Positions 37,802 through 46,935 of a stretch of DNA of 64,000 nucleotides are shown piece by piece; position 1 is the first letter of the stretch, and each line of letters starts with the position of its first letter. This DNA comes from DATAGZ01 sp036263455. GTDB taxonomy: Bacteria; Pseudomonadota; Alphaproteobacteria; Dongiales; Dongiaceae. Both the position numbers and the translations under genes were made by a program. Below the pieces are notes generated by a model. The model saw nothing but the letters and a program-made list of their open reading frames with translations, searched no databases and was not told where the DNA came from. The stretch is taken from the NCBI GenBank assembly GCA_036263455.1, contig DATAGZ010000007.1:66834-130833 (forward strand), read 5' to 3'.

Positions 37802-38335
37802 TCATTGAGGAGCCGGCTGCGGGTTGTCGCTGAGCGTACGGAGATACGCAAGCAGAGCGGCACGATCCTCGGGCTTGCGCAGGCCGGCAAACGTCATCTT
37901 GGTTCCCTTGGCATAGCCGCGCGGATTGTAAACAAATTTGTCGAGCTCTTCGAACGTCCACGGACCTTGCAGCGATTTAATCGCATCGGAGTAAGGGAAG
38001 TTTTCCGCGTGAGCGCGCTTGTTGCCGAGGATGCCCCAGAGGTTGGGACCGACACGATTGGGCCCGCCTTTATCCAGCGTATGGCAAGTCTGGCACTTCT
38101 TGGCGATATCCTGTCCTTTGGCCGGATCGGCCTTGGCAATCATGGGGATAGAGGATGCGAACTGCTCCGCGGCCGCCTCAACCACCGGTGCCTCGGTCAC
38201 GGCCTGTCCCGGCTGCGCGCGGGGCTCGGGCGGAGTTTCATAAATGAAATCCGAGAGCAATCCGACCGCGACCGTGATCAGACCGGCGACGAGGACGGCC
38301 GCCATGATTTTATTCAGTTCCAATGACCCTGCCAT
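37802..38335 (-). CDS. cycM: Membrane-anchored class I cytochrome c (CycM-like)
   Basis: A 177-residue cytochrome with an uncleaved N-terminal helix (about 8-30), a Pro/Ala-rich spacer, and a class I domain with haem motif CQTCH (about 80) and the axial Met in GTKMTFAGL. This layout is that of CycM/cytochrome c552, which carries electrons from the bc1 complex to aa3 oxidase. Divergent from kdsB with 113 bases between; the first gene of the cycM-hisN-yejABEF run. Confidence 0.93.
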   Translation of the reverse strand: MAGSLELNKIMAAVLVAGLITVAVGLLSDFIYETPPEPRAQPGQAVTEAPVVEAAAEQFASSIPMIAKADPAKGQDIAKKCQTCHTLDKGGPNRVGPNLWGILGNKRAHAENFPYSDAIKSLQGPWTFEELDKFVYNPRGYAKGTKMTFAGLRKPEDRAALLAYLRTLSDNPQPAPQ

Positions 38336-38448
38336 ACATACCCCTAATGAAAAGGTGCGCCAATCTAGCCATTCGCCGCATATTCAGCAAGGGCCGTTTC
38401 ATCCGATAGGATGGTATGTAAACTTGTCTCCATGCTATAGCGTCGTTC

Positions 38449-39186
38449 ATGAAAAACCCCGCCATTCTGATTCCTGCCCGGATGAGTTCGACCCGCCTGC
38501 CCGGCAAGCCGCTCGCGCCGATCGATGGCGTGCCTATGGTGGTGCAGGTGGCGCGTCGCGCCCGGGAGGCGGAGCTCGGGCCTATCTATGTTGCCGCGGC
38601 CGAGAAGGAGATATGCGATTCGGTCGAACGTCACGGTTTTCAGGCGATCCTGACCGATCCTGCTCACCAATCCGGTTCGGACCGGATCGTCGAAGCGCTC
38701 TCGCATATCGATTCCAGCCAGGAGCATGATGGCATCATCAATCTCCAGGGAGATTTGCCTACGCTCGACCCCCACCTGATCCATGCCGTGTGGCACCTGC
38801 TGGCCGAAGGCGAGGCCGATATCGGCACACTGGCCGCCCCGATCACGCGAGAAGCCGAGAAGACTGACCCCAACGTTGTCAAGGCCGTTGCCGGCTTCAA
38901 TCCCGGCCAGCGGACGGCGCGCGCATTATACTTTACGCGCGCTACCGCACCCTCCGGCGAGGGACCGCTCTATCACCATATCGGAATTTATGCCTATCGC
39001 CGCGAGGCGCTACATCGCTTCCAGGCGCTCCCGCCGGGCGTGCTTGAGCAGAGGGAAAGGCTGGAGCAGTTGCGGGCGCTCGAAGCGGGAATGCGGATCG
39101 ATATCGCACTTGTCGAGACGGTGCCGCTTGGCGTGGATACGCCCGAGGATCTCGCCCGCGCGCGCCAGATGCTGGAGCACGCGTGA
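38449..39186 (+). CDS. kdsB: 3-deoxy-manno-octulosonate cytidylyltransferase
   Basis: A 245-residue enzyme that makes CMP-Kdo for lipopolysaccharide. The nucleotide-binding start ILIPARMSSTRLPGKPLA, the QSGSDRI segment and the metal-binding INLQGDLP are diagnostic. It shows that the organism makes a Kdo-containing LPS core. Its stop overlaps the GTG start of pheA (GTGA). Confidence 0.96.
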   Translation: MKNPAILIPARMSSTRLPGKPLAPIDGVPMVVQVARRAREAELGPIYVAAAEKEICDSVERHGFQAILTDPAHQSGSDRIVEALSHIDSSQEHDGIINLQGDLPTLDPHLIHAVWHLLAEGEADIGTLAAPITREAEKTDPNVVKAVAGFNPGQRTARALYFTRATAPSGEGPLYHHIGIYAYRREALHRFQALPPGVLEQRERLEQLRALEAGMRIDIALVETVPLGVDTPEDLARARQMLEHA

Positions 39187-40067
39187 CAATTCCCGCGAAT
39201 ACCGCGGCTTTCCAAGGCCAGCCTGGAGCCTATTCCGACCTGGCGTGCCGCACCGCACTGCCGACTTATAAGACCCTGCCCTGCCCATCCTTCGAGGACG
39301 CGCTGCAGGCGGTTCGGGACGGCAACGCCGAGCGCGCCATGATTCCCATCGAAAATTCGCTCGCGGGGCGGGTTGCCGATATCCACCACCTTCTCCCCGA
39401 TTCGGGGCTGTTCATCGTCGGCGAGCATTTCCAGCGAGTCAGCCACTGTCTTGTGGCGCGGCGTGGCGCGGTACTGGATGACATCCGCCAGGCGCTCTCG
39501 CACCAGCAAGCGCTATCGCAATGCCGCCTCCGCCTCCGCTCGCTCGGGATTGCGCCGGTAAGCTGGGCCGATACCGCTGGTGCCGCCGCCGAGATCGCGC
39601 GACGCCAGGACCCGGCGACGGCCGCAATCGCCTCCGCGCTCGCCGCCGAGATTTATGGGCTCGATATCTTGGTGCGCGAACTCGAGGATGCGGAGCACAA
39701 TACCACTCGCTTCGTCATCCTGGCGCGGGAAGCGGCAAGAGGCGATGCCATTGCCGGGCCGGTCATGACCAGCCTCGTCTTTCGCCTGCGATCGGTTCCC
39801 GCCGCCCTCTATAAGGCACTCGGCGGGTTTGCCACCAACGGCGTAAACATTACCAAGCTCGAAAGCTATATGGACGGCAGCTTCCAGGTGGCGCAATTTT
39901 ATGTCGACATAGAAGGCTCCCCTGCCCAGCGCGCCATGGCACTCGCACTTGAGGAGTTGCGTTTTTTCTCCCATGAAGTACGATTGCTCGGCACATATCC
40001 GGCGCATGCTTACCGAGCGCGCCGCGTCACCATCGCGACAACCGAAACCGAGGAACACAGGCCGTGA
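39183..40067 (+). CDS. pheA: Prephenate dehydratase
   Basis: A 294-residue monofunctional enzyme that converts prephenate to phenylpyruvate in phenylalanine synthesis. The first part shows AFQGQPGAYSDLA and PIENSLAGRVADIH; the catalytic NTTRFVILAR lies near 180; the C-terminal ACT domain with GVNITKLESYM senses phenylalanine. No chorismate mutase domain is fused. GTG start coupled to kdsB, and GTGA overlap with the next gene. Confidence 0.96.
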   Translation: MTIPANTAAFQGQPGAYSDLACRTALPTYKTLPCPSFEDALQAVRDGNAERAMIPIENSLAGRVADIHHLLPDSGLFIVGEHFQRVSHCLVARRGAVLDDIRQALSHQQALSQCRLRLRSLGIAPVSWADTAGAAAEIARRQDPATAAIASALAAEIYGLDILVRELEDAEHNTTRFVILAREAARGDAIAGPVMTSLVFRLRSVPAALYKALGGFATNGVNITKLESYMDGSFQVAQFYVDIEGSPAQRAMALALEELRFFSHEVRLLGTYPAHAYRARRVTIATTETEEHRP

Positions 40068-40708
40068 AACTCTTCTTTTCCCTCAGCTTGCTGCTTTTTT
40101 TCTCGTCATTTGGCTGGGCCCAGGAGGCGGTTCCGGGGCCGCTGGTCTATGATATCCTGCGCGAAGGACAAAGAATCGGGCAGCAGACGATCGCGTTCGA
40201 GAAACAGGACAATAAATTAATGGTCCATACCCAGAGCGATCTGGTGGTCACGGTACTTGGCGTACCGGTTTACCGCTTCCGCCAAAAAATGGAGGAAACC
40301 TGGGTCGATGATAAATTGCAGAGCCTGCAATCGAGCGCGCTGGATGACGGCACGCAGAAAGATCTCAGTCTCATTCGGGTCGGAAACATATTGACGGGGA
40401 CCTATAACGGCCAGCCGAAATCATTGGATGGTTCCTTGTTGCCTTCGACGCTCTGGCATCCCGACTCTCCGAAAGCCAGCCGTATCCTGGATGTGGTGAG
40501 CGGCCGCAGCCGCGTGACCATGGTGCAGAATGTCGGACAAGACATGGTTTCCATCGCCGGACGAAACATCCCCGCGATGCATTTCCGTTTTAGCGGCCAA
40601 TTCAAGCGCGACGCCTGGTATGATGAAAAGAAGCGCCTGGTGAAAGCAGTCCTCACCGCCAAAGACGGATCCGAAGTCACCGAGCAGCTGGCGAAATTGT
40701 CCGATTAG
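40064..40708 (+). CDS. Exported DUF6134-like protein
   Basis: A 214-residue protein with a signal peptide (FFSLSLLLFFSSFGWA) and a beta-rich domain that begins YDILREGQRIGQQTI, a pattern common to the alphaproteobacterial DUF6134 family. The function is unknown; repeated strands suggest a lipocalin-like or beta-barrel fold. It is the last gene of kdsB-pheA-DUF6134, with a GTG start coupled to pheA. Its 3' end overlaps the convergent glucan gene by 32 bases. Confidence 0.78.
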   Translation: MKLFFSLSLLLFFSSFGWAQEAVPGPLVYDILREGQRIGQQTIAFEKQDNKLMVHTQSDLVVTVLGVPVYRFRQKMEETWVDDKLQSLQSSALDDGTQKDLSLIRVGNILTGTYNGQPKSLDGSLLPSTLWHPDSPKASRILDVVSGRSRVTMVQNVGQDMVSIAGRNIPAMHFRFSGQFKRDAWYDEKKRLVKAVLTAKDGSEVTEQLAKLSD

Positions 40709-42251
40709 AGCTTCCGGCCCGCCGGTCGCTGGAACGGGTTAACCTATTGGCGAAGGGCGCGGCAACTGCCACGGCAATTACGGTCCAGGCCAAGGCGTGA
40801 AGATTGAGCGTCGGGCCGAGATTTTCCTTAATGGCTACGACGAGGGCGGCTCCGCAGATTGCCCAGCGCATGATATGGTCGCCGGGCAGACGCGGCCATT
40901 GCCCGCCGAAAATGATGGCAGGAATCGCAAAGGCGGCCAGAGGGAAATCCCGATAGCGGGGATCGAAGAGCAGGCCAAGCGTGACTATTCCCGTCCCGAG
41001 GAGAGCGGCGAGATAAAGCCCCTCGCGCAGCCGGGGATGCGAGAAATTGATCTGGCTTCCCCTCTTGAGCGTGACGGGAAGCCGGAGCGCGCCTTCATCG
41101 GACGAAGGGGGCAACGTCAGCATGAGGATGGACAGCAGCGCGAGCACGCTTTCGATCATGAACTCTCCCCAATCACGCCAGGCAATCCAAGAATGGGCGA
41201 ATTGGAGTGGAAGCAGGAAACCCAGCGCGCTTGCGGTGAGAAAGGACCGTTTCCTCCCCAGGACCAGCGCCGCGGCAATCGTGCCCGACACAAACGCAAA
41301 AGCGGGCCAGTCGGGATAATTGCTGACCGGCCCCTTGAGCAGAGTCTTGATCATCCGCGTCGAATCGAAAAACCCCCAATAGCCGCCCACCGTGCCTTCG
41401 CTAAGCCGCTTCCAGGGCTGGTCGAAGGCTTCGATGAAATTATAATCGAAACGGTGCGTCTCGGCATAAGAAAGGAATTCCCGCGCGAACAGGGCTTCGG
41501 CATAGCGGCTCGGAACCGCCGCACCGCGCGCCCGGCCTGCGGACGGGTACCCCGTCTCGCCGATCATGATCCTCTTGCCGGGAAAGAGACGCTGCACTTC
41601 TTCGAGAATCGCCGCGACATGGGCCACGCCTCGTTCGGCCGGCACCGGCTCGTCTTCCCAATACGGCAGGACATGAATGGTGATGAAATCCACTTCAGGC
41701 ACCAGCATGGGCGCGCGCAGCCAATATTCCCATACATCGGCATAGGTCACCGGAAGGCCTGTCGCTTGCTTGACCTGGCGGATCATTCCCGCCAGCCATT
41801 CCGGTCGCTGTTCGCCCCTGAGCAAGACTTCATTGCCCACGATGATCGCACGGATCGCCGTATGGTATTTCTGGGCAAGGGCGATGGCCGCGCGGATTTG
41901 CTGTTCGTTCTTGAGTGGCTCACGCCCGATCCAGATACCCATCAACACTTGCATGCCCAGCTCCTGGGCGATGGGCAGAACCTGATCGAGCCCCTGATCG
42001 ACGGCATAGAGCCGGACGCAGCTGGTGACAGACTTGAGATGGACAAGGTCCTCCCGGATATGCGTCGCGCTGGCTACGAAAGTCTCGTCGAAAGGTGTTT
42101 CGTCGCCGCGGAATGGCGTATAGGACACGCAGGAGATCCTATCGGCGCGAGCGTCGGGAAGAGGACGCGGCCAGCCCAAATAGGCCCAGAGGGCCGCGGC
42201 GAGAAGAGCGGCGAGCAGGGCCGCGCCCAGCAGGCGGGTTCGTTGGCGCAT
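40677..42251 (-). CDS. NdvC-like membrane protein with GH17-like domain
   Basis: A 524-residue protein: N-terminal helix (about 8-27), a periplasmic glycoside-hydrolase-17-like domain (about 40-310), then several membrane helices to the C terminus. Both GH17 acid residues are present, in VGNEVLLRG (about 137) and IGETGYPS (about 229). Size and layout fit NdvC of Bradyrhizobium, which is needed for the beta-1,6 links of cyclic beta-1,3/1,6-glucan. The ATG shares one base with the stop of the upstream gene (TGATG). A longer in-frame N terminus would lie inside that gene and is rejected. Confidence 0.83.
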   Translation of the reverse strand: MRQRTRLLGAALLAALLAAALWAYLGWPRPLPDARADRISCVSYTPFRGDETPFDETFVASATHIREDLVHLKSVTSCVRLYAVDQGLDQVLPIAQELGMQVLMGIWIGREPLKNEQQIRAAIALAQKYHTAIRAIIVGNEVLLRGEQRPEWLAGMIRQVKQATGLPVTYADVWEYWLRAPMLVPEVDFITIHVLPYWEDEPVPAERGVAHVAAILEEVQRLFPGKRIMIGETGYPSAGRARGAAVPSRYAEALFAREFLSYAETHRFDYNFIEAFDQPWKRLSEGTVGGYWGFFDSTRMIKTLLKGPVSNYPDWPAFAFVSGTIAAALVLGRKRSFLTASALGFLLPLQFAHSWIAWRDWGEFMIESVLALLSILMLTLPPSSDEGALRLPVTLKRGSQINFSHPRLREGLYLAALLGTGIVTLGLLFDPRYRDFPLAAFAIPAIIFGGQWPRLPGDHIMRWAICGAALVVAIKENLGPTLNLHALAWTVIAVAVAAPFANRLTRSSDRRAGSSNRTISPAAR

Positions 42252-44881
42252 CAAACTTTCTCGGCGACGCCCGCCAAAGGTACTGGCTTTGGCATACGGC
42301 CGAGCCGGATATGCAGCGCGTTGATGACGGAGAGGACCAGCGCCGAATAAAACGGCAGCGACTGGACGAAAAGCAGGATCGACCACAGCATGGCAGCCGG
42401 CTCCCAGGTGCCACGGACGAAGGCGATGGCGGTTCCCAGCGCGGTGAGGATCGCTGCAATCGCCGCTTCTTCCCGCGCGGCGACCAGGCCACGGATCAAC
42501 GCCGGCTGGTTCTCGCATTTGGGGGTACGATGGAAGGGCAGATTCGAGGTAAAAAAGCCGCGCCATACCGCCTTGCCGACGGCATAGGTCAGGGCCAGAC
42601 CGGCGATCGCGGCCCCGAAATTATCGAGCGGACCGCACGGGACGCGCGAGGCATAAAGCCACAGGGATTTGCCGATCTTGAATACAAACATGCCGAGGGT
42701 GGCCAGCAGGAACAGCGTCAATGGCGGCTCAATCTGACCGGGAAGGAACAGCATGCCGAGTGACCAAAATATTCCGATTGCCACGAAGGCGAGTTGCAGC
42801 CCGTCGGCGATCCAGGGTAGCCAGCCGGCGAGGAACTGGTAGCGCTGCTGCGACTCGAGCTTGCTTCGGCTGAAAGGCAGAAGCTGGCGCCAGTGTCCCT
42901 TAAGGATCTGCATCGCGCCATAGGCCCAGCGGTAGCGCTGTTTACGGTACGCGTCGAAGGAATCGGGCATCAACCCCTGGCCGTAGGATTTATCGGTGTA
43001 GACGGCGCGATAGCCATGTTCGAACAGGCGCAGGCCAAGCTCGGCATCTTCCGTAATGCACCATTGCGCCCAGTGCCCCACTTTATCCAAGGCGGATTTG
43101 CGGATGAGTGCCATGGTCCCGTGCTGGATGATCGCGTTCTTCTCGTCGCGCGACTTCATGCCGAGATAGAAGAAGCCGGCATATTCCCAAAAACACATGC
43201 GCTTGAAGAGATCGTCCTGCCCATCACGATAATCCTGCGGAGCCTGGACGAGCGCCACCTGGGGATCGGCGAAATGCGGGACGAGCTCGCTGAGCCATTG
43301 CGGCGTCACGATATAATCGGCATCGATCGTCGCGATGATCTCCGCCGCCTGATCGGTTTCGGTCAGGGCGAAGTTGAGCGCACCCGCCTTGAAGCCCGGC
43401 CATTGCGGCAAATGGAAGAAGCGGAAATGGGATGGCAAGGTCGCGCAATACGCCTCGACCGGCTGCCATACGGCGGGATCCTTGGTATTGTTATCCACGA
43501 TGAGCACTTCATAATTCGGATAGTCGAGCTTCTCCAATGCCTTGATCGTCTCGATCAGCATGGCCGGCGGCTCGTTATAGGCAGGCACGTGGATCGATAC
43601 CTTGGGCCAGCGCCATTGCGCGGGAGGAGGCGGCGGGACGAGGCGGCGGCGCGAAACGCCCAGCCAGAGATTGACCGCCATCTCGACACCTTCGATCAGG
43701 AATATGCCGAGGAGAAACAAGGATGCCGGCGCTATCATGACCAAAGCGCCGATATCGAACCATGTCAGGTACCGCTCGGAATAAGCGGCGTAGATCCAGA
43801 CCGCGAGCACTATCCCGCCCTGGCCAAGCAGGGCCAGGAAGAAACGGCCGCGGTTTTTGAGATCGAGTTCGCTGCGCAGCATCCAGATCACGAAAGGTAA
43901 GCCGATTGCGGTCATGATGGCGATGAGCTTTCGCCAATTCGCGTAATTGACGAGGGAGCCCGCCAAGGCCGGCTTCATCTCACGATTGCCATCCCAAATG
44001 CCCCAGTAGGCCCCTACGCCGCCTTCCTGGGCGGCCTTCCAGGGCTGATCGAAGGCCTCGATGATGAAATAATCCAGATTCTCCGCCTTAGCCGTGCGGA
44101 GGAAAGAGCGCAGGAAGATACCCTGATTGACGGGATCCGCGACCGCCTGCTTGCGGGTGAGCCCCACCGAGGGCCAGCCCACCTCGGTGAAGACGATATG
44201 CTTGCCTGGATAGGCCTTTTGCAAATCGTGGTACCGGTCGAGGAGCCATTGCGTGGCATGGGCGGCATCGATTCCTTCCCAGAATGGCAGGACGTGAACC
44301 GCAAGGAAATCCACTTCGCGGGCGAGCTCGGGGTATTTGAGCCAGATATGCCAGGGCTCGGCCGTGGAGACCGGCATCTGGCTGCGCTGCTTCGCCTCAC
44401 GGATATACCCGATCAGCTCATCCACCGAGATGTCTCCGCGCAGCACGGCCTCGTTACCGACCAGTACGCGCTGGACGTTACCGTTCTGGCGCGCGAGCGT
44501 GACCAAATTATCTATCTCCAGGCGGTTGGCCACCTTGTCCTTGCCGATCCAGGCGCCGATCGTGACCGATAGCCCCGCCTTGGCGGCGAGCTGGGGAATA
44601 TCGAAATCAATCCCCGTCGTCGAATACGTGCGAACCGAACTGGCGATGCTCGCTACCAGCTTGAGGTCGGCAAGTATCTCCTCCTTGGTGGGATTTTTAT
44701 TGGTCAGCGGGTTCTCATTGATCCGATAGGGCGAAAAAGAAAGGCCGACGATATTGCCCTCCCACGGGTCTCGGTCGACCGGCCGGTTCATTACCCACCA
44801 GCCACCAGCGAACAGCGCCGCCACGGTGATGCCGATGACCCAATTGCCGATAAGCTTGGCAACGAAACCGCTGGTTTTCAT
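42251..44881 (-). CDS. NdvB-like beta-glucan synthase, GH17-like plus GT2
   Basis: An 876-residue membrane enzyme. After a first helix (about 14-30) comes a GH17-like domain with acid residues in VGNEAVLRG (about 140) and FTEVGWPS (about 232). Two or three helices follow, then a family-2 glycosyltransferase domain with VDNNTKD (about 460), IDADY (about 519), TEDAELGLRL (about 609) and QRYRW (about 647), then four helices. This is the layout of Bradyrhizobium NdvB and Pseudomonas NdvB, which make cyclic beta-1,3-glucans used in osmoadaptation or antibiotic tolerance. A GAGGA site precedes the ATG. It forms a two-gene unit with the NdvC-like gene. Confidence 0.88.
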   Translation of the reverse strand: MKTSGFVAKLIGNWVIGITVAALFAGGWWVMNRPVDRDPWEGNIVGLSFSPYRINENPLTNKNPTKEEILADLKLVASIASSVRTYSTTGIDFDIPQLAAKAGLSVTIGAWIGKDKVANRLEIDNLVTLARQNGNVQRVLVGNEAVLRGDISVDELIGYIREAKQRSQMPVSTAEPWHIWLKYPELAREVDFLAVHVLPFWEGIDAAHATQWLLDRYHDLQKAYPGKHIVFTEVGWPSVGLTRKQAVADPVNQGIFLRSFLRTAKAENLDYFIIEAFDQPWKAAQEGGVGAYWGIWDGNREMKPALAGSLVNYANWRKLIAIMTAIGLPFVIWMLRSELDLKNRGRFFLALLGQGGIVLAVWIYAAYSERYLTWFDIGALVMIAPASLFLLGIFLIEGVEMAVNLWLGVSRRRLVPPPPPAQWRWPKVSIHVPAYNEPPAMLIETIKALEKLDYPNYEVLIVDNNTKDPAVWQPVEAYCATLPSHFRFFHLPQWPGFKAGALNFALTETDQAAEIIATIDADYIVTPQWLSELVPHFADPQVALVQAPQDYRDGQDDLFKRMCFWEYAGFFYLGMKSRDEKNAIIQHGTMALIRKSALDKVGHWAQWCITEDAELGLRLFEHGYRAVYTDKSYGQGLMPDSFDAYRKQRYRWAYGAMQILKGHWRQLLPFSRSKLESQQRYQFLAGWLPWIADGLQLAFVAIGIFWSLGMLFLPGQIEPPLTLFLLATLGMFVFKIGKSLWLYASRVPCGPLDNFGAAIAGLALTYAVGKAVWRGFFTSNLPFHRTPKCENQPALIRGLVAAREEAAIAAILTALGTAIAFVRGTWEPAAMLWSILLFVQSLPFYSALVLSVINALHIRLGRMPKPVPLAGVAEKV

Positions 44882-45177
44882 AATATTCCTCTAGATCGCT
44901 GCGTAAACAGGAAAAGCCTCATCAAACATCGCAATAAGGGAATAAATTCGGCCATGATGTGGCTTTTGTCTTGTTTTCCATTCGATAATTTACATGACGT
45001 TTTCATAAAAGGACGTATGTCAGGTCATTCTTTGACATATTTTCCTTCGTGTCGCCAGCCATGCAGCTTTTCCTTATCTGGCATGCAAATATTCCACTGT
45101 CCACTCCTTGCATAATGGGTTTTAATTCCTATGTCATTGCTGAGAAAAACTACGGGCCAACGGGTTCCGTGGTTTCC
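44882..45177. other. AT-rich gap upstream of the structured region; no gene seen
   Basis: About 300 bases between ndvB-like and the hairpin run. It is richer in A and T than the neighbours and probably holds the promoters for the glucan genes (minus strand) and for the downstream transcript (plus strand). TTGACA occurs at 45032-45037 but has no good -10 at the right distance. A small hairpin ACGG-GTT-CCGT lies at 45160-45170. Short open frames here lack coding signs. Confidence 0.5.
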
Positions 45178-45257
45178 CCGGAAGCGGTTTCCCCCACCCT
45201 TCCGGACTCCGAGAGGAGTCGAGCGCCCGGTCTTCCCCTGACCGGGCGCTTTTTTTA
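45178..45257 (+). ncRNA. Candidate structured RNA or leader with tandem hairpins
   Basis: Three hairpins follow one another: CCGGAAG/CTTCCGG with a 14-base loop (45178-45205), GACTCC/GGAGTC capped by a GAGA tetraloop (45205-45220), and the terminator stem at 45222-45250. The run ends in a T-tract 111 bases before the aldehyde dehydrogenase ATG. It fits either a small RNA gene or a regulated leader with premature termination. I do not recognise a known riboswitch or RNA family. Confidence 0.5.
45222..45257 (+). terminator. Strong intrinsic terminator upstream of aldehyde dehydrogenase gene
   Basis: An 11-bp perfect stem (AGCGCCCGGTC with GACCGGGCGCT), a 7-base loop TTCCCCT, and a run of eight T. 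No plus-strand protein gene ends just before it, so it must end a non-coding transcript or act as an attenuator. Confidence 0.9.
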
Positions 45258-45368
45258 TCGCATAGCTTGTAGCGGGACTTCGGCTTTCCCGGCGGCACGG
45301 GGCTGGCGAGAGGACACGGCAATTGCTATAAACGGTCACGTGCCGAGGCACGATCATGGGAGAGGAAA

Positions 45369-46886
45369 ATGAATCTGGACCAGACTAAGAAACTGGACAA
45401 AAAAAGTTTTCATAAATTTGCTGCGAAGCTGAAATTCGAAACACGTCATTTCATCGACGGGAAGTTCGTGCCTTCGCGCAAGGGACGGGTCTTCGAAACC
45501 ATCAATCCAGCGACTGGAGAAGTGCTGGCGGAAGTCGCCCGTGGCGATGCCGGTGATATCGACCTTGCCGTCAAAGCCGCCCGCAAGGCCTTCAAGTCTG
45601 GCGTATGGTCGCGCATGGCGCCGCGCGAGCGTATGGAGGTCATGTACCGCTTCGCCGCCCTGATCAAGGAACGTGCCCTGGACTTCGCGCTGCTGGACAC
45701 GCTGGATATGGGAAAGCCCATCTCGGAGATGCTGAACATCGATATCCCCGGTGCGGCCAATACCTTCCAATTCTTTGGAGAAACGATCGATAAGATCGAA
45801 GGAACCGTCACCAATACGGCTTCGACCGAATTCCACTACATCTTGCGCCAGCCTTTGGGCGTGATCGGCTGCATCGTGCCGTGGAATTATCCGTTGATGA
45901 TGGCGTCCTGGAAGGTGGCCCCCGCGCTGGCCGCGGGAAATTCTGTCATCCTGAAGCCAGCCGAACAATCGCCGCTCTCGGCCAACCTTCTCGCCAAGCT
46001 GTTCATGGAAGCTGGCGGGCCGGCAGGCGTGTTCAACGTCGTGCACGGCCTGGGGGAAGAAGCAGGGAAGGCTCTCGCCCTGCATATGGATGTCGACAAG
46101 ATCGGCTTCACCGGCTCGACCGAAGTCGGCAAGCTCATGTTCATTTATGCCGGTCAGTCGAACATGAAGAAGGTCACGACCGAATGCGGAGGAAAGACGC
46201 CGCAGATTATCACCGCCGACGCTCCGGATCTGGAAATGGCCGCCCAATATGCGGTGAACGGCATCTACGGCAACCAGGGTGAAGTGTGCAACGCGGGTTC
46301 GCGCCTGCTGGTGGATAAAAAGATCCATGACGAGTTCGTCGATCTCTTCGTCAAGAAGGCCCAAGAAAGTTTCGCACCCGGCGATCCGCTCGATCCCAGC
46401 ACGACCATGGGACCGCTGGTCACCCGCGGCCAACAGAAACGCGTGCTGGATTATATTTCCATCGGCAAGAAGGAAGGTGCCAAGGTTGCCCTGGGCGGAT
46501 CGACGCCCAAAGGCCTGGACAAAGGTGCTTATGTCGCGCCGACCCTCTTTACCGACGTCAAGAACAAGATGCGCATCGCCCAGGAGGAAATCTTCGGTCC
46601 GGTGGGCACTGTCCTGACCTTCAAGAATATGGATGAGGCCATTGCGATCGCCAATGATTCCATTTATGGGCTGGCCGCGTCGATCTGGACTCGGGACATC
46701 TCCGTGGCCACCAAGGCCGCGCGCGACGTCGAGGCCGGCGTGGTGTGGGTCAACTGCTTCGATCATGGCGACATGACCCAGATTTGGGGCGGATATAAGC
46801 AATCCGGCCAGGGCCGTGATAAATGCCTGGAGACCCTGCTCACCGTCACGCAAACCAAATCGGTTTGGTGCCATATCGGTCAATAA
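45369..46886 (+). CDS. Aldehyde dehydrogenase (NAD(P)-dependent)
   Basis: A 505-residue aldehyde dehydrogenase. Key residues are the Asn in VPWNYPL, the Lys in ILKPAEQSPLSA, the nucleotide motif GFTGSTEVGK, the general-base Glu in TTECGGKTPQI and the nucleophile Cys in GEVCNAGSR. The pattern is near PuuC/gamma-glutamyl-aminobutyraldehyde or broad-range aldehyde dehydrogenases; the exact substrate is open. A GAGAGGA site precedes the ATG. Its own terminator follows at 46910. A single-gene unit with an unusual structured region upstream. Confidence 0.93.
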   Translation: MNLDQTKKLDKKSFHKFAAKLKFETRHFIDGKFVPSRKGRVFETINPATGEVLAEVARGDAGDIDLAVKAARKAFKSGVWSRMAPRERMEVMYRFAALIKERALDFALLDTLDMGKPISEMLNIDIPGAANTFQFFGETIDKIEGTVTNTASTEFHYILRQPLGVIGCIVPWNYPLMMASWKVAPALAAGNSVILKPAEQSPLSANLLAKLFMEAGGPAGVFNVVHGLGEEAGKALALHMDVDKIGFTGSTEVGKLMFIYAGQSNMKKVTTECGGKTPQIITADAPDLEMAAQYAVNGIYGNQGEVCNAGSRLLVDKKIHDEFVDLFVKKAQESFAPGDPLDPSTTMGPLVTRGQQKRVLDYISIGKKEGAKVALGGSTPKGLDKGAYVAPTLFTDVKNKMRIAQEEIFGPVGTVLTFKNMDEAIAIANDSIYGLAASIWTRDISVATKAARDVEAGVVWVNCFDHGDMTQIWGGYKQSGQGRDKCLETLLTVTQTKSVWCHIGQ

Positions 46887-46909
46887 CGCAGAAGATTTGC
46901 AAGATTTTA

Positions 46910-46935
46910 AGCCCGGCCTTGCGCCGGGCTTTTTT
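46910..46935 (+). terminator. Intrinsic terminator after aldehyde dehydrogenase gene
   Basis: An 8-bp stem AGCCCGGC/GCCGGGCT with a 5-base loop and a run of six T, 24 bases after the stop codon. The hairpin abuts the end of the convergent gluQ gene. Confidence 0.9.

Noticed and set aside
38400..38413. CATCC-GATA-GGATG inverted repeat upstream of kdsB as an operator
   Set aside because: Arms of only five bases; expected by chance at this length and without promoter elements placed around it.
45032..45037. TTGACA as the -35 box of a promoter for the structured RNA
   Set aside because: No acceptable -10 sequence occurs 16-18 bases downstream (CCAGCC at that position).
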